DNA from: Pontibacter litorisediminis
GTDB taxonomy: Bacteria; Bacteroidota; Bacteroidia; Cytophagales; Hymenobacteraceae
Reading direction: 5' to 3'
DNA length: 64,000 bases
NCBI RefSeq assembly: GCF_029360645.1
Contig: NZ_JARDUA010000006.1
Location: forward strand, 124,001-188,000
The stretch's first letter is position 1. Each line of letters opens with the position of its first letter. The position numbers and the translations under genes were made by a program. The notes beneath the pieces were generated by a model. It made no database searches and was not told the DNA's origin. It was given only the letters and a program-made list of their open reading frames with translations. This document shows, one piece after another, positions 1-10,818 of this stretch.

Positions 1-116
1 TGGATGTGTGAGTGAATAATGTGATGTGGTTATACTTTGTGATGCAAGAGGAGTTGTGAAACAGGCCTTGTTGCTTTCCCTCCGGATTGCTCAGATAGTT
101 CGAGAGGATAATCAAA

Positions 117-152
117 AAGGATTCACTCATTCACACCTTCACGCATTCAAAA
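117..152. repeat. short dispersed intergenic repeat, copy 1
   Basis: This stretch carries CACTCATTCAC-type words ending in CATTCAAAATTA. A close relative lies at 1784-1817 just upstream of the phosphoribosyltransferase gene, and partial reverse-oriented relatives (GTGAGTGAATAATGTG-like) lie at 8-24 and 1642-1672. The copies sit between genes. No function can be read from the sequence. Confidence 0.45.
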
Positions 153-157
153 TTAGA

Positions 158-820
158 TCAGGCGCTGCAGGGCACCCGCAGGTCGGCAAAGAGCAGGTGC
201 CATTGGCCGTTGCGGTAGCCGAAGTGGAAGCGGAAGGAGCTGCCGGTGTGCAGCACCGTAGCCTGCACCTGCTGCTGCATCTCCTGTACCTGTTGGGCCT
301 GCTGCTCGCTTAAGTCGGCGTACTGCCACATGTCGGTACTTTGGAAGCTGGCGGTTTCGAATGTATAGAAGCAGCCGTCTTCGGCAAAACCAGTGGCACC
401 CTGGTCCATGTCCGCACAGTCAAACTCCGGAAAAACGTCCCGCTGCTGTAGCTGGCACTCTTTTACCTGTTGGTTTATACTTATGAAGGGCTGCTGCTGG
501 TACTTCCGCTGCACCTGCTGTATGGTTCTAAAGTGGCTGTAGGCTGGCACCGCTCCCGGCTGCTCTATCAGCCAAAGCCCCTGTTCGGCATCCACAAACT
601 GGTTCAACGCGGCCGTGTCGCCGGCTTGCAGGGCACCGAAGAACCGGCCAAAGGCCTGCTCAAAGCTGGCTGTATCCATTGCCTCAGCTTCCTGAGGCGG
701 CTCCTCTTGTGTGGTTAGCAGCGAATCTATCCGCAGCTTGCCTAGTATGCCGGGCCTGCTGTCGGGGCCGCAGGAACTAAGCAGCAGTAGGAAAGCAAGT
801 ATAGACAAAGTATAACGCAT
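158..820 (-). CDS. Hypothetical lipoprotein, 220 aa
   Basis: I do not recognise the family. The start chosen at 820 gives a textbook lipoprotein signal peptide: a hydrophobic run followed by LSSC with the acylated cysteine at residue 17. The longer frame upstream runs antisense through the neighbouring hydrolase gene and is not credible. The mature protein is Gln-rich and acidic; residues around 45-100 (ASFEQAFGRFFGALQAGD, then TAALNQFVD) look like an NTF2-like or DUF4348-type helical start, and the C-terminus ends in a strand-rich part (RFHFGYRNGQWHLLFADL). It is probably anchored in the inner or outer membrane. It is divergent from the hydrolase at 959. Confidence 0.75.
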   Translation of the reverse strand: MRYTLSILAFLLLLSSCGPDSRPGILGKLRIDSLLTTQEEPPQEAEAMDTASFEQAFGRFFGALQAGDTAALNQFVDAEQGLWLIEQPGAVPAYSHFRTIQQVQRKYQQQPFISINQQVKECQLQQRDVFPEFDCADMDQGATGFAEDGCFYTFETASFQSTDMWQYADLSEQQAQQVQEMQQQVQATVLHTGSSFRFHFGYRNGQWHLLFADLRVPCSA

Positions 821-958
821 GGCTTCAGTAGTTTCCTTTTGCTCCAATACGAAGCGTAACCGCATCCGGTGTATACTTTCTGAACTTTGGGTATGGTGGT
901 TCGTACTTTCAAGTACACAGATGCTCAGATTTTTAGAGTTGATATACGCACACAAGCT

Positions 959-1642
959 ATGGCAAACTACACTTTCAACGACAGCGTCCGCATTGAACTG
1001 CAGGACGCTACTCTCATCGGCGACCTGGCAATACCGGAGAATGCCTTCGGGTTGATCATTTTCTCGCACGGCAGCGGCAGCAGCCGCCTCAGCAGCCGCA
1101 ACCGCTTTGTGGCGGAGCACCTGCAGCGGTCTGGCTTTGCCACGCTGCTCTTCGACCTGCTAACCGAAGAGGAGGACCAGGAAACCAGGAACCGCTTTGA
1201 CATCCCGAAGCTCACCCGCCGCCTGATCGACACCACCTATTGGGTGCAGCAAGACCCGCGCACGCAGGACCTGAACATCGCCTACTTTGGGGCCAGCACC
1301 GGAGCCGCCTCTGCCATTGGCGCCGCCGCTGCCGAAGGCCCGGACATTGTGAAAGCGGTAGTGAGCCGCGGTGGCCGCCCGGACCTGGCGGATACCGTGC
1401 TGCCAGACCTGATGGTGCCTACGCTACTGATTGTGGGAGGCAAGGATGAGAGTGTGCTGGAGATGAACATCCAGGCACAGAACCAGATGCAATGCATCAA
1501 AGACGTGGAGATAGTGCCTGATGCCACCCACCTGTTCGAGGAGCCGGGCGCCCTGGAAATGGCAGCCCAGCTTGCCACCGATTGGTTCCGCAAGTATGTA
1601 AAGCCCGAAAAGCAGCAGCCCCTGCGGCAGGACAGGCCTTAG
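959..1642 (+). CDS. Dienelactone hydrolase-like alpha/beta hydrolase
   Basis: A 227-aa cytoplasmic alpha/beta hydrolase. The nucleophile elbow GASTG places Ser113; Asp163 (GGKDESV) and His191 (DATHLF) complete a plausible triad. The oxyanion-side motif FSHGSGSSR lies at residues 35-43. I chose ATG 959 (MANYTF) because the 24 extra residues upstream lack family character. It is followed after 182 bp by a phosphoribosyltransferase gene on the same strand; in other bacteria these two families are found as neighbours or fused in one chain, so a joint but unidentified role is likely. The substrate cannot be read from the sequence. Confidence 0.85.
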   Translation: MANYTFNDSVRIELQDATLIGDLAIPENAFGLIIFSHGSGSSRLSSRNRFVAEHLQRSGFATLLFDLLTEEEDQETRNRFDIPKLTRRLIDTTYWVQQDPRTQDLNIAYFGASTGAASAIGAAAAEGPDIVKAVVSRGGRPDLADTVLPDLMVPTLLIVGGKDESVLEMNIQAQNQMQCIKDVEIVPDATHLFEEPGALEMAAQLATDWFRKYVKPEKQQPLRQDRP

Positions 1643-1783
1643 TGCAAGTGTGAATAAGTGAATGCGTGGTGAAGGTGGTAAGAAGTGGCAAGTATGGTGG
1701 CGGCGCGTATCCTGCTCCAAGAAACCATGTATGCTAGGCTACAGGCTGCGAATAACGGGTAACAAATAACCGACAACTAAAAA

Positions 1784-1817
1784 CCACTCATTCACGCAAT
1801 CTCACATTCAAAATTAA
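1784..1817. repeat. short dispersed intergenic repeat, copy 2
   Basis: CACTCATTCACGCAATCTCACATTCAAAATTAAT-like sequence, related to 117-152 with the same order of words. It ends 8 bp before the phosphoribosyltransferase start, so it must lie in the leader or promoter of that gene. Confidence 0.4.
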
Positions 1818-1824
1818 TCTTGCC

Positions 1825-2451
1825 ATGGACATGATCCGAAACAGGGAGGAGGCAGCGGTACTGCTGGCAGACCGGCTGCAGCAGTACAAGGGCGAGCAGG
1901 GCGTGGTGCTGGCCATTCCGCGGGGTGGGGTGCCGGTGGCGGCACCCATTGCAAAAAAACTGGGCATGCCGCTAGAGGTGACGGTGTCTAAAAAGATCGG
2001 CCACCCCATGAACCCCGAGTTCGCCATAGGTGCCGTGAGTATGGACAGCTATACGTACGATCAGCGCCCGGACGTGCCGCAGGGCTACGTGGAGGCGGAG
2101 GTGAGGCGTATTAGAGAAAGCCTGCGGCAGAAGTACCAGCTGTTTATGGGCAACCGCCAGCACATCCCCTTCAAAAACCGCGTGGTGATTATCGTAGACG
2201 ATGGCATTGCCACCGGCAAAACGCTGGAAGCCACCGTGCAGCTAGTTAAAAAAGAGCAGCCGCGCAAGGTGGTGGTAGCCGTGCCGGTGGCGCCGCCTGC
2301 GGCCGCTGACCGGTTCGCAGGTATGGTGGATGAGTTCGTGTGCCTGCTCACCCCGCCGTTCTTCCAGGCCGTGGGCCAGTTCTACGAGCAGTTTACCCAA
2401 ACCTCTGACCAGGAGGTGATACACCTGCTGCAGGAGCAGGATAAAGTATAG
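1825..2451 (+). CDS. Phosphoribosyltransferase family protein
   Basis: A 208-aa type I phosphoribosyltransferase. The PRPP-binding signature VIIVDDGIATGKT lies at residues 121-133, with the early loop LAIPRGGVPVA at 29-39. Lys56/57 (VSKKIGHP) are typical for the subgroup annotated as erythromycin-resistance-neighbour or ComF-unrelated PRTases that travel with dienelactone hydrolases. The base or acceptor is unknown. It follows the hydrolase at 959-1642 and probably shares its function. A second in-frame ATG follows two codons in (residue 3), so the exact start is uncertain by six bases. Confidence 0.88.
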   Translation: MDMIRNREEAAVLLADRLQQYKGEQGVVLAIPRGGVPVAAPIAKKLGMPLEVTVSKKIGHPMNPEFAIGAVSMDSYTYDQRPDVPQGYVEAEVRRIRESLRQKYQLFMGNRQHIPFKNRVVIIVDDGIATGKTLEATVQLVKKEQPRKVVVAVPVAPPAAADRFAGMVDEFVCLLTPPFFQAVGQFYEQFTQTSDQEVIHLLQEQDKV

Positions 2452-3792
2452 TTAGCGCTCCAGCACGAATTTAGAGGAATATACTTTATCTCCGGCCACG
2501 ACACGCACCAGGTAGATGCCCGCCCCGTGCAGCTCTTCCGTCAGGATTCTGGTGCTGAAGATGCCGTTATTGCCCGGCAGGTTCTCCAGTTTGTGCACCA
2601 GCTTGCCTTCCTTGGTATAAACATGCACCTGAGCCACTTCTGTAGATTGGTGATGCTGCAGGTGTACCGTTACATGCTGGCCACGGCTGCTGGTAGGGTA
2701 TACCATGAGCGACTGTGACCGCGCCTTTACCTGTACCTGCACCACCTTCGATATATGGCTCGTCCCGTCCGTATCCACCTGCTTTAGCCTGTAGTATAGC
2801 GTGCCCGCCGTGGCCGCAGAATCGGTGTATGTGTAGCTTTGCGGTACCACGGTCGTGCCCGCACCTTTTATTCTGGCAACCTCTTCAAAATCTTCACCTG
2901 TCTGTGAGCGCTGCACTTCAAAATAGGCGTTATTTGTCTCGGAGGCCGTCTGCCACTCCAGCAGGACGCCTCCTTGAAGTGTACTGCGGGCATTGAAGGC
3001 GGAGAGTTCCACGGGGAGCGGTACGATTACCTCGTTCATGATGGCCTGTAACCAGCGCTTGGCCATTTTCTCTTCCCCGCTGGCATTGGGGTGGATGCCG
3101 TCCCAGGTGTCGGCGCCAGGCGTAGGGTCGAAGTCGGCATACTGGTCTACCACTATAACCGGCGACTGTGCGGTGTTCAGCCTGTCTGCCAGCACCGGAA
3201 TCTGCGCGTTAAAGTTCTTTAGCCTCTCAATGGTGTTAGGGCCCACCTTGTTGTAGTACATGGGTATGAGCTGCGCCATTAGAATGGTGGCGTCTGGGTT
3301 CTTTTTCCTGATCTCCCGGATAACAGCCTCTAGTTCTGCGATTGTCTCCTCAACAGGCTGCTCCTGCATCACGTCGTTGGAACCCAGGTGTAGCAGCACC
3401 ACATCCGGGGAGTAGTCGCGCAGCCACTCCTTCAAGCGGCCAGCCTGGCGGTTTCTATCACTGCCGTGCAAGATCTCGTCGGCACGCCAGCCCCAGTGGC
3501 CTTCGTTGCGGTTGGTGAAGATCTCGCCTTTGTATACTTCCCCCTTCACAGCCGGGGCACCCCCTTCATTTACGTCATGCGACCCTACAAACTCAACATC
3601 AACCTCCGCATCTACAAGCTTTTTCCACAGCCTGTACTTGTACCCCGGGTGCTCCAGGTTTCCCTGTGTAATAGAGTTGCCCAGCGGCATGATCTTAAGC
3701 TGCGCAGCAGCCGGCAAAACCAAAATAGCAAAACAGAAGGCAAGCAGTAACCGGAGGGTGCTTAAGCAAAGCAAAGTATAAATTGTACTCAT
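2452..3792 (-). CDS. Secreted SGNH/GDSL esterase with T9SS sorting domain
   Basis: A 446-aa exported hydrolase. A Sec signal peptide ends near residue 30 (LPAAAQ). The SGNH domain has block I PLGNSITQG with Ser40, block III LGSND with Asn139, and block V TWDGIHPN with Asp231 and His234, so the active site is complete. It is followed by a fibronectin-like stretch (LLEWQTASETNNAYFEVQRS) and a C-terminal type A sorting domain of about 75 residues (VYPTSSRG to KVYSSKFVLER), which sends it through the type IX system to the cell surface or medium. Family members are esterases, often acting on acetylated glycans. The start at 3792 was chosen for its signal peptide; the track of codons upstream lacks one. 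Confidence 0.9.
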   Translation of the reverse strand: MSTIYTLLCLSTLRLLLAFCFAILVLPAAAQLKIMPLGNSITQGNLEHPGYKYRLWKKLVDAEVDVEFVGSHDVNEGGAPAVKGEVYKGEIFTNRNEGHWGWRADEILHGSDRNRQAGRLKEWLRDYSPDVVLLHLGSNDVMQEQPVEETIAELEAVIREIRKKNPDATILMAQLIPMYYNKVGPNTIERLKNFNAQIPVLADRLNTAQSPVIVVDQYADFDPTPGADTWDGIHPNASGEEKMAKRWLQAIMNEVIVPLPVELSAFNARSTLQGGVLLEWQTASETNNAYFEVQRSQTGEDFEEVARIKGAGTTVVPQSYTYTDSAATAGTLYYRLKQVDTDGTSHISKVVQVQVKARSQSLMVYPTSSRGQHVTVHLQHHQSTEVAQVHVYTKEGKLVHKLENLPGNNGIFSTRILTEELHGAGIYLVRVVAGDKVYSSKFVLER

Positions 3793-6419
<2,627 letters not shown>

Positions 6420-6436
6420 ATAGAAGTATAAAGTAT

Positions 6437-6480
6437 AAAAAGGAAAGGCTGCCTGATCTCTCAGGCAGCCTTTCCTTTTT
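6437..6480. terminator. Bidirectional intrinsic terminator
   Basis: A perfect 20-bp stem (6437-6456 with 6461-6480, loop TCTC) that starts with A5 and ends with T5, so it can end transcripts from both the icd gene and the convergent CHRD lipoprotein gene. Confidence 0.9.
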
Positions 6481-6503
6481 ATACTTTATTTTTAGTCCTT
6501 ATG

Positions 6504-7346
6504 CTATTCCGCGTTAGTGCCAATATTTCCCTGCGCAACATAAACCTCCAGTTGCTCCGGACTTAGGTGCACATTTACGTGGCCGTCGTAGTGTAACACA
6601 TCTTCATAACCGAAAGGGGTGCCGTCGTCAAGTTCTGCCACATTCGTCATGCTCATGCCAGTGGTGCCATTTACCGGGTTGAAGGTGAATACAATACCGC
6701 CGCCTTCCTCAACTGAGTTCATGTGGATATGGGCAGGATGCACGCCTCCTTCAGGGGTGCCTTCCAGCATGATGGTGGCTAAAGCCTCCCCATTCTTTCG
6801 CTCTTCAAATGTGACAGAGCCGCTTATACCTGGTACAGCCGCTTCTTCCAACTCATACTCCGTGGATTCTCCCGTCAGCTCATTCTGGCCAATGTCGGCT
6901 TGCGCCACTATCACGTCCAGCTGGTCCTGGCTCAGGTGCACGTTCAGATGGCCATCGTACTCCATCAGGTCTTCAAAAGAAACAGCGTTGCCTTCGTCAT
7001 CTCTTTGCACAATAGTAGTGCTGGTGCCCGTAGTGCCGTTAACCGGGTTTAGCGAAATAACAATAGGGCCTCCTTCGGCAGCTGTGTTGGCATGAATGTG
7101 TGCCGGATGGACTCCTCCTACAGGTGTTCCTGACAAAACTATGGTGATGGATGTAGTTCTGTCGTTTATTCTAACAAAAGTAGCAGTGCCCTCTATGTCA
7201 GGATCTGCTACCGATTTCAGGTCATATACCTTCGTGTCAGGGAAAGGTACCGGGGAATCGTCATCGTCCTTACAGCCGGTAAAGACAACAGTGCTAAGCA
7301 CCAATAATAGTGCAAAGACATTGATTTTGGAAAGGCTGTTTAACAT
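6504..7346 (-). CDS. Two-repeat CHRD domain lipoprotein
   Basis: A 280-aa exported protein. The N-terminal hydrophobic run ends in VFTGC, a lipobox with Cys24 followed by KDDDDS, a pattern common for surface-exposed Bacteroidota lipoproteins. Two tandem CHRD (chordin-like) repeats fill the rest, each with the GGVHPAHIH block, a PVNGTTG turn and a YDGHxNVHLS segment; the repeats are near residues 40-155 and 165-280. CHRD proteins are beta-rich and often secreted, with no known enzymatic activity. The recurring His residues could bind metal, which is inference. It ends at the shared terminator with icd. Confidence 0.88.
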   Translation of the reverse strand: MLNSLSKINVFALLLVLSTVVFTGCKDDDDSPVPFPDTKVYDLKSVADPDIEGTATFVRINDRTTSITIVLSGTPVGGVHPAHIHANTAAEGGPIVISLNPVNGTTGTSTTIVQRDDEGNAVSFEDLMEYDGHLNVHLSQDQLDVIVAQADIGQNELTGESTEYELEEAAVPGISGSVTFEERKNGEALATIMLEGTPEGGVHPAHIHMNSVEEGGGIVFTFNPVNGTTGMSMTNVAELDDGTPFGYEDVLHYDGHVNVHLSPEQLEVYVAQGNIGTNAE

Positions 7347-7687
7347 AGGCTTTACATTTAAGTTGATAAAATATGGTAATAATGGTACTGTTTTGCTTTA
7401 ACTTGTTGATTTTCATTATGTTTTCTGTTTTTTGTAAGGGAGGTTGAAAACAGAGCCAGCGGTACAGGAACGGCTTTAAGCAGAATCGCCACAAGAGTGC
7501 CTTCCGGGAGCGGTTCTAACTGTATCTATATATAAATCGTTTGATAGGCGCGCAGATGGCGTGCGCCCTTTAAGGTGCTGGTAGCAAAGGGCTAGGCGCT
7601 GGAGTTGAGAGGAGGCGCAGCCGCCGTTTCCGTGAGCAGTAACCTTTCCGGCTCAATCCGGTTTCAATTTAAAAATGAGAAGCTGCT
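7347..7687. other. Intergenic gap
   Basis: About 340 bp between divergent genes. There is a small GC-rich hairpin at 7547-7568 (GGCGCGC with GTGCGCC). No gene or known RNA motif is visible. Confidence 0.4.
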
Positions 7688-8611
7688 ATGGCAAATACCA
7701 AACTTACCAACTCCTCACAGGCAACTATAGTATTGGCCGGAGCCACCGGAGATTTAGGCGGACGTATTGCGCAGGCGCTTCTTGAGCGAGGGGCTCACCT
7801 GAGGGTGCTGGTCCGCCGCAGCAGTGACAGGAGCAAGGTTGACGCGTTGCAAAAAGCGGGGGCTACTATCTATGAGGTAGACTACCATGATGCCACTGCA
7901 TTGGCCAAGGCCTGTGAGGGCGCAAACTGTGTGGTTTCTGCTTTGTCGGGGCTGCATTATGTAATGGTAGGCATACAGGCCTTGATACTAAATGCAGCGG
8001 TGGCAGCCGGTGTCCCACGTTTTATTCCTTCTGATTTTGCCATTGACTTCACCAAACTCCCGCACGGTAACAACCGCAACCTGGATTTCCGGCAGGAATT
8101 TAAAGAACGCCTAGACAGGGCGCCCATTGCCGCGACCTCTGTTTTAAATGGCATGTTCACTGATTTGCTCACCGGGGAGGCGCCCATTGTCCTTTTCCCG
8201 CTGAAAAGGGTGATGTACTATGGTAGTGCCGACCAACTGATGGACTTTACGACGATTCAAAACACTTCGGAGTACACAGCCGCCGCGGCTCTTGACCCGA
8301 CCACACCACGTTACCTGCGCATTGCTGGCGATGTGCTGAGTGCCAAGGGGCTCTGTGAGGCAGCTAGTAAAGCCACAGGCGAGGAATTTAAGCTGCTGCG
8401 GGTTGGTGGGTTGGGCCTTTTGAACACACTGATAAAGGTAACGAAGGCTTTAACCCCTCGCAGTAAGGAAGTCTTCCCTGCCTGGCAGGGCATGCAGTAC
8501 ATGCGCGATATGTTTAGCGGGTTGCCAAAGCTAGCGCCATTAGATAACGGCCGTTATCCCGAGATCAGGTGGACAAGTGTAGCCGAAGTGCTGGCAAAGC
8601 GGAGTGAGTAA
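7688..8611 (+). CDS. NmrA-like NAD(P)-binding oxidoreductase
   Basis: A 307-aa Rossmann-fold protein. The nucleotide-binding motif is GATGDLGGR at residues 18-26, followed by the basic LVRRSS patch that favours NADP. The segment ALSGLHYVMVGIQALILNAAVAAGVPRFIPSDFAID matches the isoflavone-reductase/NmrA group of atypical short-chain dehydrogenases. Such proteins act as reductases or as redox-sensing regulators; which one applies cannot be told. The gene stands alone, converging on a small membrane protein gene. Confidence 0.85.
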   Translation: MANTKLTNSSQATIVLAGATGDLGGRIAQALLERGAHLRVLVRRSSDRSKVDALQKAGATIYEVDYHDATALAKACEGANCVVSALSGLHYVMVGIQALILNAAVAAGVPRFIPSDFAIDFTKLPHGNNRNLDFRQEFKERLDRAPIAATSVLNGMFTDLLTGEAPIVLFPLKRVMYYGSADQLMDFTTIQNTSEYTAAAALDPTTPRYLRIAGDVLSAKGLCEAASKATGEEFKLLRVGGLGLLNTLIKVTKALTPRSKEVFPAWQGMQYMRDMFSGLPKLAPLDNGRYPEIRWTSVAEVLAKRSE

Positions 8612-8698
8612 CCTACAGGAACGCTATCAAGCGGAAGGACTTCAAAGTCTTCGTATGCCAGATAGGAAAGGTGTCTGTAGCAAATAGAGGCTGTTGTG

Positions 8699-8908
8699 CT
8701 ACGAAGCCTTACCTTGCTTTCTAAGCCTCTGCGTTTTAAGGTAGCTATACAGCATGCCTGCCAAACCACCTGCCACAGCGGTATAGCCATAGCCAACCAG
8801 GAAGCCGTAGCCTTCGCTTTCTTGGCCCAAAAAGAGGGAGGCTGCAACTGCCAGCATGCCAGATACTAGAAGTAGTGTTGCTTTGGTGTAGTTGATGTTA
8901 TTTTCCAT
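8699..8908 (-). CDS. Small two-TM membrane protein
   Basis: A 69-aa protein with two clear membrane segments (residues about 10-27 and 37-55) joined by a short acidic loop (GQESEG) and ending in a basic tail (KTQRLRKQGKAS), which predicts both ends in the cytoplasm. Composition and a clean stop and start support a real gene. Function unknown; there is no recognisable family. Confidence 0.7.
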   Translation of the reverse strand: MENNINYTKATLLLVSGMLAVAASLFLGQESEGYGFLVGYGYTAVAGGLAGMLYSYLKTQRLRKQGKAS

Positions 8909-9380
8909 CGCTGAAACAGTTTACTTGAGGTTATACTTACGGCTCTAGTGCTTTTACTAATATAGGTACATACAGCCAAACTGGTTTTTACTACTAGACA
9001 AACACAAAGATTAACCAGACCAAAAAAGAATTTTCCTATAAGTCTGCCTTTTCGGGTAGGTTTAGATCTTTAGGTTTAGTGAAACCGCTTACACCCTCCC
9101 TTGAATCTGATCATGTTTCTTAACTGAATAAATATCAAAAGTATAGGTTGTGCTCTGAAAATTTTTGTACTGAATATAACGCATAAGTTCAGACCATAAC
9201 AAGGCTTGTACAGGAGAAAGGCGCCTTGCTTTGTTCCTGCTGTCGGTGCTGTGAAGGCTTTCTTTCATCTATCCTCTGAAATTTCTGCGTTACCTATCCC
9301 CAGACGTTGTTTTGCCGTAACACAAAGTCTATACTCTCTGCTAAACAAGATTAGTAGAGGATGCTAACTTAAATCTTAAA
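8909..9380. other. Intergenic gap
   Basis: About 470 bp between divergent genes, AT-rich at 8940-9190. I looked for a guanidine (ykkC) riboswitch because of the downstream genes and saw no convincing match. No gene was found. Confidence 0.4.
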
Positions 9381-10127
9381 ATGTCTGAAAATAGTATTAA
9401 ATCACAAACATATTTCCTTCCTGCGCAACTAGAAGCGTGCGAGGACGAGCGGGTGAGGGAAATTCATGCCAGTATAATTGAGAAGCTGATCGACACCGAT
9501 TATCCTTGTGTAGGGGCCAAGGCAGCCCTGAACTCCAGCCAGTACCGCCTGGGGGTGTATGGTGGTATGGGAGCCGACGATACCACGCGCCAGTTAGGTG
9601 AGGACCTGAAAAACTACACGGCGGAAACCTTGTCTGCCGAAAGCGAATACATGACGCTGATCGCCGTTTTCACGGATGAGGCAGTATCAGAGATTGATTT
9701 TGAGGAAAAGCTGTGGCGGCAGCTCCAGAAGCTGCACGATAGCGAAAAGCACCTGCAGCGCTGGGATCCGGACGTAAGCATCAACCCAGAGGACAGCGAT
9801 TTTAGTTTCAGCTATAACGGCGTAGCCTTTTTTGTGGTAGGCTTGCACCCCAACGCCAGTCGCAAGGCCAGAAGGTTTACTCACACAGCCCTGGCTTTTA
9901 ACCTGCACCGCCAGTTTGAGCAGCTGCGTGAGAAGGGGGTTTACGAAAACATGCAAAAGGTAATCCGGGAGCGGGAGATAGCCTACGACGGCTCTATAAA
10001 CCCAATGCTGAGCAACTTCGGAGAGGGGCTGGAGGCGCCTCAGTACAGCGGCCGGCAGGTAGATGAAAAATGGAAGTGCCCCTTCCATGCCGGATTTGAT
10101 CACCAACCAAAAGAAGAAAATGATTAA
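9381..10127 (+). CDS. GntA-like haem-dependent N-hydroxylase (YqcI/YcgG family)
   Basis: A 248-aa cytoplasmic protein of the YqcI/YcgG family. Family blocks visible are YPCVGAKAALNSSQYRLGVYG (near residues 41-61), FVVGLHPNASRKARRF (near 155-170), NPMLSNFGEG and QYSGRQVDEKWKCPF near the C-terminus. Characterised relatives (GntA of guanitoxin synthesis, DcsA of D-cycloserine synthesis) are haem enzymes that N-hydroxylate guanidino groups; the His in GLHP is a candidate ligand. The stop codon overlaps the start of the DUF1989 gene, so the two are translated from one message. The substrate here is unknown; a guanidino compound such as arginine is the best guess. Confidence 0.85.
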   Translation: MSENSIKSQTYFLPAQLEACEDERVREIHASIIEKLIDTDYPCVGAKAALNSSQYRLGVYGGMGADDTTRQLGEDLKNYTAETLSAESEYMTLIAVFTDEAVSEIDFEEKLWRQLQKLHDSEKHLQRWDPDVSINPEDSDFSFSYNGVAFFVVGLHPNASRKARRFTHTALAFNLHRQFEQLREKGVYENMQKVIREREIAYDGSINPMLSNFGEGLEAPQYSGRQVDEKWKCPFHAGFDHQPKEEND

Positions 10128-10707
10128 CACAATTGCAAAACAGACAGGCGCAGCCTTTCAGCTTCGGAAAGGAGACAGGCTGAAGGTGATAGACCCGCAG
10201 GGGGAGCAGGTGAGCGACATGGTGCTGTTCAACGCAGAAGACCTGCGCGAGAAACTGTCATCAGGCAAAACCCTTGACTTTGAGGAGACGATACTGATAA
10301 CCAAAGGCCACCACCTCTGGAGCAACCGCAGCCGGAAAATGATGGAAATTCTGGAGGATACGAACGGGCGCAACGATTTTCTGCTGGCCCCCTGCAGCCC
10401 CGAGACTTTTCAAATTATGTACAACAACCCCGATTACCACCCCAGCTGCTTCGAGAACCTGCACACCAATCTAAGCAAGTATGGCATCGCTCCTGATGAC
10501 ATCCCAACGGCCTTCAACATTTTTATGAATGTGCAGTTTGCACCAAACGGGACGCTTACCGTGGAGCCGCCGCAAAGTAATGCCGGTGATTACGTGTTGT
10601 TAGAGGCAAAAATGGACCTGATTGTGGGGCTGACGGCATGCTCTGCGGAGCAGTCTAACAACTACTCCTTTAAGCCTATTCAATATGAGATCATCTCTGA
10701 AGGATGA
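10120..10707 (+). CDS. DUF1989 (urea carboxylase-associated) family protein
   Basis: A 195-aa protein of the DUF1989 family, formerly called urea carboxylase-associated; two members form the carboxyguanidine deiminase CgdAB, giving the family a link with guanidino chemistry. Typical blocks are GDRLKVIDPQGEQVSDMVLFNA, a run of His/Arg after the sheet, LLAPCSPETFQIMY and the metal-type CFENLHTNLSKYGI. ATG 10120 was chosen because it overlaps the upstream stop by 8 bases, the pattern of translational coupling. No guanidine carboxylase, allophanate hydrolase or partner DUF1989 subunit is nearby, so it probably acts on the product of the upstream N-hydroxylase homologue. Confidence 0.85.
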   Translation: MINTIAKQTGAAFQLRKGDRLKVIDPQGEQVSDMVLFNAEDLREKLSSGKTLDFEETILITKGHHLWSNRSRKMMEILEDTNGRNDFLLAPCSPETFQIMYNNPDYHPSCFENLHTNLSKYGIAPDDIPTAFNIFMNVQFAPNGTLTVEPPQSNAGDYVLLEAKMDLIVGLTACSAEQSNNYSFKPIQYEIISEG

Positions 10708-10740
10708 TTTGCAGCGGAAAGCCAATACGATACCTTATTT

Positions 10741-10780
10741 AACAGAAAGCGGCAGCCATATTTGGCTGCCGCTTTCTGTT
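10741..10780. terminator. Bidirectional intrinsic terminator
   Basis: A perfect 18-bp stem (10741-10758 with 10763-10780) around a TATT loop, between the DUF1989 gene and the convergent M16 peptidase gene. Confidence 0.85.
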
Positions 10781-10818
10781 AAAGTCTACTAGCTAAGTAC
10801 TACTATCTAGCATCCCAA

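Noticed and set aside
158..1120. 320-codon frame covering the lipoprotein and extending antisense through the hydrolase gene
   Set aside because: The first 100 codons have no signal peptide and run opposite to a clear hydrolase gene; the lipoprotein start at 820 is much better.
8909..9380. Possible guanidine riboswitch before the GntA-like gene
   Set aside because: Looked for because of the gene family; no recognisable conserved core was found.
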